From Sinomonas albida (GTDB taxonomy: Bacteria > Actinomycetota > Actinomycetes > Actinomycetales > Micrococcaceae), in assembly GCF_004919045.1 (NCBI RefSeq), contig NZ_SWDW01000011.1, positions 89,328-153,327 of the forward strand: a stretch of DNA of 64,000 nucleotides, read 5' to 3'. Every line of letters begins with the position of its first letter. Position 1 is the stretch's first letter. The position numbers were made by a program, and so were the translations under genes. Under the pieces are notes generated by a model. It saw only the letters and a list, made by a program, of their open reading frames with translations. It made no database searches and was not told the origin of the DNA. This document shows, one piece after another, positions 19,468-27,402 of the stretch.

Positions 19468-20352
19468 ATGAGTTATGGAATGCCTTCGGGTGAGCCGGCC
19501 GCTCCGCCCGTGTGCCCCCGCCACCCCGACCGCGTGTCCTATGTGAGGTGCCAGCGGTGCGGGCGGCCTGCGTGCACGGAATGTCAGCGGCCGGCTCCCG
19601 TGGGCATCCAGTGCGTGGACTGCGTCCGCGAACTCTCAGCGGCCACGCCGGTCCGAACGCGGTATGGGTCCGTTGCCCGCACGGGCGCGCCGATCGTCAC
19701 GTGGACGATCATCGGGCTGTGCGCACTCGTCTACGGCCTCCAGTGGCTGATCCCCAACGACGAGGTCTTCCAGGACTTCGCGTACGCGACGGCCCTCACC
19801 GAGGTGCAGCCGTGGCGGATGTTCACGAGCGCGTTCCTGCACTCGGAGGGATTCATCCTCCACATTGTGCTGAACATGTACTCGCTGTGGATCTTCGGCC
19901 GCCTGCTGGAGCCCGCCCTCGGCCGGGTCCGCTACCTGGCCGTGTACATCCTCTCGGCGCTCGGCGGCTCAGTCGGCTTCTTCCTTCTGACCCCGGTGTC
20001 GATGAATCCCGTGATCGGGGCGTCCGGGGCGATCTTCGGCCTCTTTGGCGCGCTGTTCGTCGTCGTCCGCCAGCGCGGCGGCGACGTGACCCAGCTCGTG
20101 GTGCTCATCGCGATCAATGCCGCCCTGGGCTTCATGGTGCCGGGGATCGCGTGGCAGGCCCACCTCGGCGGGCTCGTCACCGGCGGGCTGACGACGGCGG
20201 TGATCGCCTATTCACCGCGAGGCCGCTATCAGCTGGTCCTCCAGATCGGCGGAATGGTGCTCGTCGGAGCACTCCTCGTCATCATCACCCTGGTCCGCAT
20301 AAACACGGTCGGAGGATCCCTTCCGACCTCGGCGGTCGTTTCTAGCACCTGA
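19468..20352 (+). CDS. Rhomboid family intramembrane serine protease
   Basis: 294 residues. An N-terminal zinc-binding segment holds paired Cys (CPRHPDRVSYVRCQRCGRPA, then CTEC and CVDC). Six or seven membrane helices follow, with the catalytic Ser in GASGAIFG and the His in WQAHLGG. This B-box-plus-rhomboid layout is standard in actinobacteria. No Shine-Dalgarno precedes the ATG. The gene ends 17 bases before a strong terminator. Confidence 0.93.
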   Translation: MSYGMPSGEPAAPPVCPRHPDRVSYVRCQRCGRPACTECQRPAPVGIQCVDCVRELSAATPVRTRYGSVARTGAPIVTWTIIGLCALVYGLQWLIPNDEVFQDFAYATALTEVQPWRMFTSAFLHSEGFILHIVLNMYSLWIFGRLLEPALGRVRYLAVYILSALGGSVGFFLLTPVSMNPVIGASGAIFGLFGALFVVVRQRGGDVTQLVVLIAINAALGFMVPGIAWQAHLGGLVTGGLTTAVIAYSPRGRYQLVLQIGGMVLVGALLVIITLVRINTVGGSLPTSAVVSST

Positions 20353-20369
20353 CTCTTTCTGAACACCAA

Positions 20370-20404
20370 AGGGCCCCGACCGGACACTGTCCGGTCGGGG
20401 CCCT
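20370..20404 (+). terminator. Terminator after rhomboid gene
   Basis: A perfect 16-bp stem (AGGGCCCCGACCGGAC with its complement) and a 3-base loop; only short T runs follow. Confidence 0.85.
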
Positions 20405-20408
20405 CGCG

Positions 20409-20564
20409 TTGTCCACACGCGTTTTCCACAGTGTGTACAACTTACAGAGGTGTAGTTACTAGCCAGTCACCCCTGCAAACACAGCGATCGAGGGTGGTGG
20501 CGCGGCGAGCCGTACAGGCCTGTCTCCCCAGCTGTGGAGAACTGGATGCCCATGCTGTGGATCT
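20409..20564. other. DnaA-box cluster 1 (intergenic)
   Basis: Boxes matching TTATCCACA or its complement: TTGTCCACA 20409-20417, TTTTCCACA 20422-20430, TGTGTACAA 20432-20440, TGTGGAGAA 20533-20541 and TGTGGATCT 20556-20564. An AACTTACA-N4-TGTAGTT element follows the third box at 20439-20457. No gene is visible between the terminator and the repeats at 20649. Confidence 0.6.
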
Positions 20565-20648
20565 CCTGTGCTGAAGACTTCCCCACCGAAGGCCGCGTCC
20601 GCGACAACGGTCTCCGGGCACCGCTCGCGGGGTCGCGGCGCTTGGGCG

Positions 20649-20719
20649 TCAGTCCCGGGCACGGTGGGGGCTCAGTCCCGAGCCTGGTGGGGGGTCAGTC
20701 CCGGGCACGGGCGGGAGGG
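20649..20719. repeat. Tandem 23-25-bp repeats (three copies)
   Basis: Three units of the TCAGTCCCGGGCACGGTGGG type at 20649, 20672 and 20695. A partial fourth runs into the last codons of the SRPBCC gene. They lie in its 3' flank. Confidence 0.8.
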
Positions 20720-21202
20720 TCAGTCTCGGGCGAGGACCTCGTCGAGACGCTCGTAGCCCTCGCTCATCCCGTCGGCCATCCCGGCGGCGAGCATCGCGTC
20801 GCGAGCCTCGACGGACTGGAAGGACGAACGCACCGTGAGCCGGCAGCGTCCGCCGTCGAGGTCTTCGAGCGAGGCCGCGTCGAGCTGGACGTGGCCCGGC
20901 GCGCCCTCGAACTCGAACGTCTGGACCATCCGCTGGGGAGCGGTGATCTCGTGGAACGAGCCGTGGAAGCCGAAGGAGTTCCCCTCGGTGTCGCTCTGGC
21001 TGAAGCGGTAGGCACCGCCGGAGCGGGCATCGTAGTAGTCGATCGTGGTCACGTACTTGCGTGGTCCCACCCACTGGGCGAAGAGCTCGGGATCGGTGTG
21101 TGCGCGGAAGACGCGGTCGGCGGGCGCATCGAACTCGCGGGTGACGGTGATGAAAGGCAGTCCCGGCTCGGCGGAGACGGCAGTGGTCTTGGTGGTGGTC
21201 AT
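20720..21202 (-). CDS. SRPBCC/AHSA1-family protein
   Basis: 160 residues. The fold shows the usual start ITVTREFDAPADRVFRAHTD, then PELFAQWVGP and a C-terminal helix ending GYERLDEVLA. Its ATG overlaps the stop of an ArsR gene in ATGA. ArsR-AHSA1 pairs are common; the AHSA1-like protein is thought to bind a hydrophobic ligand. Role unknown. Confidence 0.9.
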   Translation of the reverse strand: MTTTKTTAVSAEPGLPFITVTREFDAPADRVFRAHTDPELFAQWVGPRKYVTTIDYYDARSGGAYRFSQSDTEGNSFGFHGSFHEITAPQRMVQTFEFEGAPGHVQLDAASLEDLDGGRCRLTVRSSFQSVEARDAMLAAGMADGMSEGYERLDEVLARD

Positions 21203-21558
21203 GACGGATCCTCCTGAGATGCGAGCAGCGCGTCGAGGCGCGAGTAGCGCTCCTCGGCGGCCTGGCGGTAGCCCTCGAGCCACGCCGTGAGGCGTCCAAG
21301 GGCCTGGCTGTCGAGATGGCAGGGGCGTCGCTGGGCGTCGCGGCTGCGCGTGATGAGGCCGGCGTCCTCGAGAACTCTGAGGTGTTTCGAGATGGCCTGC
21401 AGTGTGACGGAGAACGGCTCGGCGAGTTCGTTGACCGTCGCGTCTCCTTGGGCGAGGCGCGCCACGAGCTTCCTGCGGAGCGGATCCGAGAGTGCGGCGA
21501 AGGCCCGGTTGAGCCGGTCCTCTTCGGCCGTCTCGGGGTCTGCTGCGACGTTGCTCAT
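21199..21558 (-). CDS. ArsR-family regulator
   Basis: 119 residues from ATG 21558 with GGAGGA upstream. Winged helix: AALSDPLRRKLVARLAQGDA, NELAEPFSVTLQAISKHLRV. No cysteine metal site is seen, which fits the SRPBCC-linked ArsR class. Coupled to the AHSA1-type gene and probably autoregulated through the inverted repeat just upstream. Confidence 0.92.
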   Translation of the reverse strand: MSNVAADPETAEEDRLNRAFAALSDPLRRKLVARLAQGDATVNELAEPFSVTLQAISKHLRVLEDAGLITRSRDAQRRPCHLDSQALGRLTAWLEGYRQAAEERYSRLDALLASQEDPS

Positions 21559-21572
21559 GGCGTCCTCCGGAT

Positions 21573-21608
21573 ATTCAACCGATAACTTGATCAACTAAGC
21601 AGTTGAAT
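21573..21608. promoter_or_regulatory. ArsR operator candidate
   Basis: ATTCAAC at 21573-21579 and GTTGAAT at 21602-21608 form an inverted repeat around the near-palindrome AACTTGATCAACT (21584-21596). It lies just upstream of the arsR ribosome-binding site. Confidence 0.55.
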
Positions 21609-21684
21609 ACATCCAGATTAAGTCACTCCCGTCCGGCAGTCAAGACGCTCGCCGCGAGGGGGTACTGGAGGATCTCGACAAGCG

Positions 21685-21815
21685 ATGTCCACAGTTGTTG
21701 TCCACAGTGTGGGTAACTTACAAGCATGTAGTTCAGGCCCCGTTAACCCCGGGGGAGGTGGCTTCGGCCAGCCGCGTCCACGAGAAGCCCCACGTTTCTC
21801 CACACCTGTGGATAA
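21685..21815. other. DnaA-box cluster 2 (intergenic)
   Basis: ATGTCCACA 21685-21693, TTGTCCACA 21698-21706, TGTGGGTAA 21708-21716, TTCTCCACA 21796-21804 and a perfect TGTGGATAA 21807-21815. AACTTACA-N4-TGTAGTT follows the third box at 21715-21733. The cluster is upstream of the pirin gene. Confidence 0.65.
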
Positions 21816-21969
21816 CTTTGGGGATAGGTCCTGTTGGAAAGTGCACAACTTGCTCTCGGCGATGTGCGGCGGCGCAGAACCGGCCGGGCCGAACGCGCGA
21901 CGCACGCTCGGATCAAGGCGCTCGCCGGTGCGGGCTCAACGGGTTAAGCTCGGGCCAAAGGAGGCCGCC

Positions 21970-23016
21970 ATGAGCAATCTCGAACTCGAGCCGCAGGAGA
22001 CCCTGTGCGGAACAGGGCAGAGCGAGCCGGGGACCGCCACGGTGGAGCTCATTGAGCCGCGTGACGTGCCTCTGGGTGGTCCCCGCGCGATGCCCGTGAG
22101 GCGAACGCTGCCCTCGAAGGAACGCTCGCTGATTGGCGCTTGGTGCTTCCTGGACCACTACGGCCCGGATGACGTGTCCCTCTCCGGCGGCATGCGGGTC
22201 CCGCCGCACCCCCATACGGGGCTCCAGACTGTGAGCTGGCTCTTCACCGGCGAGATCGACCACCGCGACAGCGCCGGGCACCACGCCTTGGTCCGCCCCG
22301 GCGAGCTCAACCTCATGACCGCCGGGCGCGGCATCAACCACTCCGAGTACTCGACGCCGGGGACCACGGTCCTCCACGGCGCCCAGCTGTGGGTAGCCCT
22401 CCCGGACGAGGCCCGCCGCACCGATCCGGGGTTCGAGCGGTACGTGCCGCCCGCCGTCGTCCTTGCTGATGGCGACGGGACGACGGCGGGGGAGGCGCGC
22501 GTGTTCCTGGGCGCGCTGGCCGGCAGCGTATCGCCGGTGCGCACCCACACCCCACTGCTCGGCGCCGAGATCCTTCTGCTGCCGGGAGCCCAGACCGCCA
22601 TCGAGGTGGACCCGGGGTTCGAGCACGGTCTTCTGGCCGACAATCTTCCCGCGCGCATCGGGGGCGCGGAGGTTCCGACGCGGACGCTGGCGTACGTCGG
22701 CCCCGGTGCGACCCTCCTGCGCCTGGCCAATCCGGGCAAGGCCACCCTGCGCCTCCTGCTGCTGGGCGGGGCTCCGTTCGACGAAGAGATCACCATGTGG
22801 TGGAACTTCGTGGGCCGCGGCCACGAGGAGATCGTTGCCTTCCGGGATGCCTGGCAGCGCGAGATCGGAGCCGAGCCCGGCGGACCGGCGGACGACCCCG
22901 ACTTCTTCGGGCCCGTGGTCGAGCCCACGGGCGGCGACGCCGCGCTTCCGGCGCCCGAACTGCCGCATGTCCGCCTCCGCCCGCGCGGAGGCTCACGAGA
23001 AAGGAAGACCCGGTGA
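21970..23016 (+). CDS. Pirin family protein
   Basis: 348 residues from ATG 21970 with AAAGGAGG upstream. The N-terminal cupin carries the metal-binding histidines in PPHPHTGLQTVSW and the His/Glu pair of GRGINHSEYS. The pirin C-terminal domain follows (PFDEEITMWWNFVGR). Relatives are quercetinases or redox-sensing cofactors. The stop overlaps the next gene's GTG (GTGA). Confidence 0.95.
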   Translation: MSNLELEPQETLCGTGQSEPGTATVELIEPRDVPLGGPRAMPVRRTLPSKERSLIGAWCFLDHYGPDDVSLSGGMRVPPHPHTGLQTVSWLFTGEIDHRDSAGHHALVRPGELNLMTAGRGINHSEYSTPGTTVLHGAQLWVALPDEARRTDPGFERYVPPAVVLADGDGTTAGEARVFLGALAGSVSPVRTHTPLLGAEILLLPGAQTAIEVDPGFEHGLLADNLPARIGGAEVPTRTLAYVGPGATLLRLANPGKATLRLLLLGGAPFDEEITMWWNFVGRGHEEIVAFRDAWQREIGAEPGGPADDPDFFGPVVEPTGGDAALPAPELPHVRLRPRGGSRERKTR

Positions 23017-23327
23017 CGGACCAGATCGAGGTTTCCTGGGTGCCCGAGCACCATCGCTACGAGCTCCGCGACGCCGGGAAGCGCATTGGCATGACGCTGT
23101 ACCGGCCCCAGGAGAAGGGCGAGGTGTACGCGTTCGATCACACCGAGGTGGACGAGGGCTATTCGGGGCTCGGTCTTGCAAGCCGGCTCGTGACGTTCGC
23201 GCTCGACGACGTCCGTTCCCGGGGCGTGAAGATCCGTCCGTACTGCCCCTACGTGAGGGCATTCCTGCGCCGCCACCCCGAGTATCGCGGTCTCGTGGCC
23301 GACGGATTCGTCGCTCCCGAGGACTGA
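23013..23327 (+). CDS. Small GNAT-type N-acetyltransferase (YjdJ-like)
   Basis: 104 residues from GTG 23013, coupled to the pirin gene. The single compact GNAT domain reads ITL-type strand then AFDHTEVDEGYSGLGLASRL, and CPYVRAFLRRHPEYRGLV at the end. This is the minimal COG2388 form, with a Cys-Pro-Tyr near the active site. The substrate is unknown. Confidence 0.9.
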   Translation: MTDQIEVSWVPEHHRYELRDAGKRIGMTLYRPQEKGEVYAFDHTEVDEGYSGLGLASRLVTFALDDVRSRGVKIRPYCPYVRAFLRRHPEYRGLVADGFVAPED

Positions 23328-23337
23328 TGCCGACCAG

Positions 23338-23444
23338 TCATCCACAGGAAATCCACGGCGTGGATAACTTACATCCGTGTGGTTTAAGGCCTGGGCCCGG
23401 CTAGCGGCGGCTGACTCACAGGACTATCCCCAGCCTGTGGATAA
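23338..23444. other. DnaA-box cluster 3 (intergenic)
   Basis: TCATCCACA 23338-23346, CGTGGATAA 23359-23367, CTATCCCCA 23424-23432 and a perfect TGTGGATAA 23436-23444. AACTTACA-N4-TGTGGTT follows the second at 23366-23384. It fills the gap before the next acetyltransferase gene. Confidence 0.65.
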
Positions 23445-23554
23445 TTTGTCGCACAAAGTTCACATGCTGTGGACGGTCCCCGCAACAAGCGTCGCGGGGT
23501 GCGGTGTTAGCGTTGCTGACCGGTGATCCGGCCGCTCCCTCGCAGAGGAATCCC

Positions 23555-24619
23555 ATGAGCATCGTGTGGAAGCCCATCGTGCCCGCGCACGCCCCGGCCT
23601 GGGCGGAACTCAGCAACCTCCTCGCCTTCGACCCAGGTCTGGAGGACTATTACGCTCCCCAAGACCTCGCCTCGGAGCTAGAGGAACCGGGGGTCGACTC
23701 GTCACTGGATACTCTCGCCGCGTGGGACGGCGGCACGATGGTCGCGTATGGGCAGCTGCGCGTCTCGCACCGCCTCCAGGACGGCCTCGCCAACGCGTTC
23801 CTCGGCGGGGGCGTCCATCCGCGATGGCGCGGACGCGGGCTGGGCGGCGCCGTCATGGACTGGATTGAGCCGCGCGCGGCCGAACTCTCGAGGAGGAGGC
23901 ATCCCGGCGCCCCGGGAATCCTCTCCTTCTGGGCGGGTGCGCCCGGCTCCTCGTCCGCGCACCTTGCCACGACGCGCGGCTACCTTCCGGCGCGGTACCT
24001 CCACGACTTCGCGCTCGACCTCACGTCGTGGAGCCCCTCCACCTCGCCGGGTGCTGCGCCTCAAGACGTGGCCACGCGCACGCTCGACCTCGGTGACCGC
24101 GCGATCGTCGAGGCGACCCGCAGGGCCCATAACGAAGCGTTTGCCGGCCAGCCGGGCGCGGCGGAACATGACCCGGACTCGTGGGCGGGGCAGCTGCTCG
24201 CCGGCGCCTTCCGTCCGGAGCTCAGCCGCGTCGCCGTCGGCTCGGGGGAGGGGCTTCCGCGGGAGGAGTCGGTCGAGTCGTACGTCCTGAGCCGGGACGG
24301 CGCGCCCGGAGAGCTCTATGTGAGCCTCGTCGGGACGCGCGTCCGGGCTCGGCGGCGTGGCCTGGCGAGGCGGCTGCTGCGGGAGGTTCTCGTCGCGGCG
24401 AATGCCGCGGGCTACCGGAGCGTGGCGCTCGGGGTCGACGCGGCGAGGCCGTCCGGCGCGGTCGGGCTCTACACGCAGGCGGGATTCCGCCTCCTCCGGA
24501 CGGACGTCGTGTACGAGAAGTTCTTCCTCGGCCTCGCCGAACGGCCGAGCGTCGCCGTCCTGCCGGGCCAGCCCGCACAGGCTGGCCGGCGCGCGCGGGC
24601 ACTCGCGGTCTCCGCGTGA
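23555..24619 (+). CDS. Tandem-GNAT N-acetyltransferase
   Basis: 354 residues from ATG 23555 with GAGGA upstream. It has two GNAT halves: the first acetyl-CoA loop is HPRWRGRGLGGAVMDW, the second RRRGLARRLLREVLVAAN followed by YTQAGFR. The layout matches mycothiol-synthase-like tandem GNATs, but MshD-specific residues cannot be confirmed by eye. Confidence 0.88.
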   Translation: MSIVWKPIVPAHAPAWAELSNLLAFDPGLEDYYAPQDLASELEEPGVDSSLDTLAAWDGGTMVAYGQLRVSHRLQDGLANAFLGGGVHPRWRGRGLGGAVMDWIEPRAAELSRRRHPGAPGILSFWAGAPGSSSAHLATTRGYLPARYLHDFALDLTSWSPSTSPGAAPQDVATRTLDLGDRAIVEATRRAHNEAFAGQPGAAEHDPDSWAGQLLAGAFRPELSRVAVGSGEGLPREESVESYVLSRDGAPGELYVSLVGTRVRARRRGLARRLLREVLVAANAAGYRSVALGVDAARPSGAVGLYTQAGFRLLRTDVVYEKFFLGLAERPSVAVLPGQPAQAGRRARALAVSA

Positions 24620-24641
24620 GGCGCGGGCTACGCTGGCGAGC

Positions 24642-25433
24642 ATGGACCAGCTGAGCCAGCCTGCGCCGTCGTCCGTTTCGGGGGAGCGGCCGCTCGCCCT
24701 CATCACGGGCGTGGGCCGCCCAGTGGGAATCGGCGCCGGGATCGCGCGCGAGCTGGCGCGCCAGGGCTGGGACCTGGCCGTCTCCTACTGGTCCCCCTAC
24801 GACGAGCGGGTTTCCGGCAGCAAGCCGCACGAGGTGGCCGAAATCCTGCATGAGCTGCGGGGCCTCGGTGCCGCGGTCCACGCCATCGAGGCGGACCTCA
24901 CGGATCCGGCGACCCCGGCGCGGCTCCTCGCGGGCGCTGGCTCCACACGGCCTGTCCGGGCGCTCGTCCTGAGCCACGCCGAATCGGTGGATTCGTCGAT
25001 TCTCGACACAAGCGTCGAATCCTTCGATCGGCACTTCGCCGTCAACGCGCGCGCCACGTGGCTCCTCGTGAAGGCATTCGCCGAGCAGCTTCCGGAAGGT
25101 CTCCACGGGCTCGGGCGCATCGTGGCCCTCACGAGCGACCACACCGCCCACAACCTGCCGTACGGGGCGAGCAAGGGCGCGCTCGACCGGATCGTCCTCG
25201 CCGCCGCGCGTGAGTTCGGCCACCTCGGCGTCAGCGCGAACGTGCTCAATCCCGGGCCGATCGACACCGGGTGGATGGACGAGTCGACACGCGACGCGCT
25301 CACCGCTCGCCAGCCCGGCGGCCGGCTCGGCCGGCCCGAGGACGTGGCGGCGGTGGTCGCATTCCTCCTCAGCGGGCCCGGCGGCTGGATCAACGGCCAG
25401 CTGCTGAAGGCCGACGGCGGCTTCTCGGCTTAA
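24642..25433 (+). CDS. Short-chain dehydrogenase/reductase
   Basis: 263 residues from ATG 24642. The Rossmann start is variant, ITGVGRPVGIGAGIARELAR. The catalytic Ser is in ALTSDHT and the YxxxK in YGASKGALDRI. The end is NGQLLKADGGFSA, typical of the FabG-like classical SDRs. The enzyme resembles 3-ketoacyl reductases; its substrate is unknown. Confidence 0.88.
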   Translation: MDQLSQPAPSSVSGERPLALITGVGRPVGIGAGIARELARQGWDLAVSYWSPYDERVSGSKPHEVAEILHELRGLGAAVHAIEADLTDPATPARLLAGAGSTRPVRALVLSHAESVDSSILDTSVESFDRHFAVNARATWLLVKAFAEQLPEGLHGLGRIVALTSDHTAHNLPYGASKGALDRIVLAAAREFGHLGVSANVLNPGPIDTGWMDESTRDALTARQPGGRLGRPEDVAAVVAFLLSGPGGWINGQLLKADGGFSA

Positions 25434-25539
25434 CGCGCGACGCCGCCTCCGCGGGGTGGAACCCTGCGAAGGCGGCGACGACGTGCTGCGTAACGGCTTG
25501 GGCCTGCCGTGCCCGGCGAAGCCGCTAGTGGACTGTTGC

Positions 25540-26994
25540 CTAGTGGACCGCCGCCGCGGGTGCCCCCTCCTCGGTGGCCGGGAGCGCAGGACGGTTGCGC
25601 AGGAACGCCGCGAGGACGATCGCCGCGATCGCGACGATGGCTGCGACGAGGAAGGCTGCGCGGAAGCCGCTCAGCTGCGCCTCGATCGCCGACGTCGCGG
25701 CGCCAGTGGCCGAGGCATGCGCCTGGGCTGCCATGACGCCCACGAGGAGCGCGGTCCCTGCGGCGCCCGCGACCTGCTGGAGCGTGCTCAGGATCGCCGA
25801 GCCGTGGCTGTACAGGTGCGGCGGCAGCGGGTTGAGGCCGCTCGTGAATGCCGGCGTGAACAGGAGCGCGAGGCCGAGCGACATGAGCATGTGCATGACG
25901 AGGACGAGCCACACGGGGGTCGCCGCGTTCAGGAAGGCGAGGGCGAACAGGACGGCCGTCATGAGGGTCGTTCCCGTGAGTGTGAGCGGAACGGGGCCCA
26001 CGCGGTCGAACCACTTGCCCACCGTGGGGGAGAGCAGGCCCATGACGAGGCCGCCGGGCAGGAGGAGGAGTCCGGTGGCCAGGGTGTCGAGGCCCTGGAC
26101 CTGCTGGAGGTAGATCGGCAGGAGGATGACGACGCCGAACAGCGCAACCATGCCGACCACGAGCAGGGCGGTGGCCACCGTGTACATCGGGTGGGTGAAC
26201 GCCCGCAGATCGAGAAGAGGCGAGCCGGAGCGCTGCAGCACCAGCTGGCGCCAGACGAACAGCCCGAGTGCGGCCACGCCGACGGCGAGCGGCAGCGCCG
26301 GGCCGAGCCCGCTCCCGGTCCCGCCCAGCTGGCTCAGCCCGTACACGAGGCCGCCGAACGCGGGCACCGTGAGGACCACGGAGAACGCGTCGAGCCGCGG
26401 TCGCTCGGCCTCGGCGGAGCCGCCGAGCTTCCGCGCGCCGTAGACGAGCGCGGCGAGGGCGATCGGCAGGACCGTGAGGAACATGAAGCGCCACGAGAGG
26501 AACTGGAGGATGAGGCCGGAGATCGTGGGACCGATGGCCGGGGCGACCGAAATCACGATGCTCACGGTGCCCATCACCTGTCCGCGCCGGGCCACCGGCA
26601 CGAGCGTGAGGACGCTCGTCATGAGCAGGGGCAGCATGATGGCCGTCCCGGAGGCCTGGACCACGCGGGCCAGGAGGAGGATCCCGAAGCCCGGTGCGAG
26701 GGCCGCGAGGAGGGTGCCGGCGCTGAAGAGGCCCATCGCGAGGATGAAGACCGTTCGGCGCGCGAGCCGCTGAAGCAGGAAGCCCGTGGTGGGAATCACG
26801 ACGGACATGGTGAGCATGAACGCCGTCGCGAGCCACTGGACCGTGGTCGCGTCGATGCGGAGCTCGGCCATGAGGCGCGGAAGGGCGACGTTCATGATCG
26901 TCTCGTTGAGGATCACGACGAACGTCGCCGTCACGAGTGCGGTGATCACGAGACGGTTCTCGTGGGAAATCTGGGGTGGGGACGCGGGCGTCAC
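25540..26994 (-). CDS. DHA2-family MFS drug exporter
   Basis: 484 residues from GTG 26994 with CAGGAGA upstream, and 14 predicted helices. Family motifs: NVALPRLMAEL in helix 1, the antiporter motif C region SVAPAIGPTISG, and ILLPIYLQQVQGL in the second half. Relatives (LmrB, EmrB) expel toxic organic compounds using the proton gradient. Confidence 0.92.
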   Translation of the reverse strand: MTPASPPQISHENRLVITALVTATFVVILNETIMNVALPRLMAELRIDATTVQWLATAFMLTMSVVIPTTGFLLQRLARRTVFILAMGLFSAGTLLAALAPGFGILLLARVVQASGTAIMLPLLMTSVLTLVPVARRGQVMGTVSIVISVAPAIGPTISGLILQFLSWRFMFLTVLPIALAALVYGARKLGGSAEAERPRLDAFSVVLTVPAFGGLVYGLSQLGGTGSGLGPALPLAVGVAALGLFVWRQLVLQRSGSPLLDLRAFTHPMYTVATALLVVGMVALFGVVILLPIYLQQVQGLDTLATGLLLLPGGLVMGLLSPTVGKWFDRVGPVPLTLTGTTLMTAVLFALAFLNAATPVWLVLVMHMLMSLGLALLFTPAFTSGLNPLPPHLYSHGSAILSTLQQVAGAAGTALLVGVMAAQAHASATGAATSAIEAQLSGFRAAFLVAAIVAIAAIVLAAFLRNRPALPATEEGAPAAAVH

Positions 26995-27402
26995 AGGGTG
27001 TCTCCTGAGAGAGTTTTGGGCGCGGTGTCAAAGAGCAGTGGTGGAGATCGGGCTCGGCAGGAGGGCGTTGGGCCTAGCCCTGCTGTAGAGACAACACTTC
27101 AGTCTGCCCGATGATTCCGCGGCCGCGCCAGCGTCACGCGCAGCCGACCCGAACCGTGGCCCATCCCGCCCGGCGATGTCCTGAGGACAGCGCGGCGTGT
27201 CGCGGTCTGTGGGCGTGTCGCGCGAGAAGAAGCGGGGCGGCCGGGAGTCGCGCTGGAGAGTGAACCGGAGGCGAACGTGGGCTTGCTAAGCTCTTAAGGC
27301 CCAGCCGCCGCCGCGGGTGGCCCACCCCCTTCCTTCGTCCGGATTCGGACGTGTTCTTGCGTGCCTCGCCGGTGCGCCGACCTCGAGGAGAACCTGCAGC
27401 CG
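26995..27402. other. Intergenic region between MFS exporter and UDG-fold gene
   Basis: About 400 bases between divergent genes. I see no convincing further gene; the open frames are chance high-GC frames. A GTG at 27361 could extend the next gene by 14 codons. Confidence 0.4.

Noticed and set aside
20409..23444. The DnaA-box clusters as the chromosomal origin
   Set aside because: No dnaA, dnaN or rpmH gene is near, and the gyr block places the usual origin left of the window.
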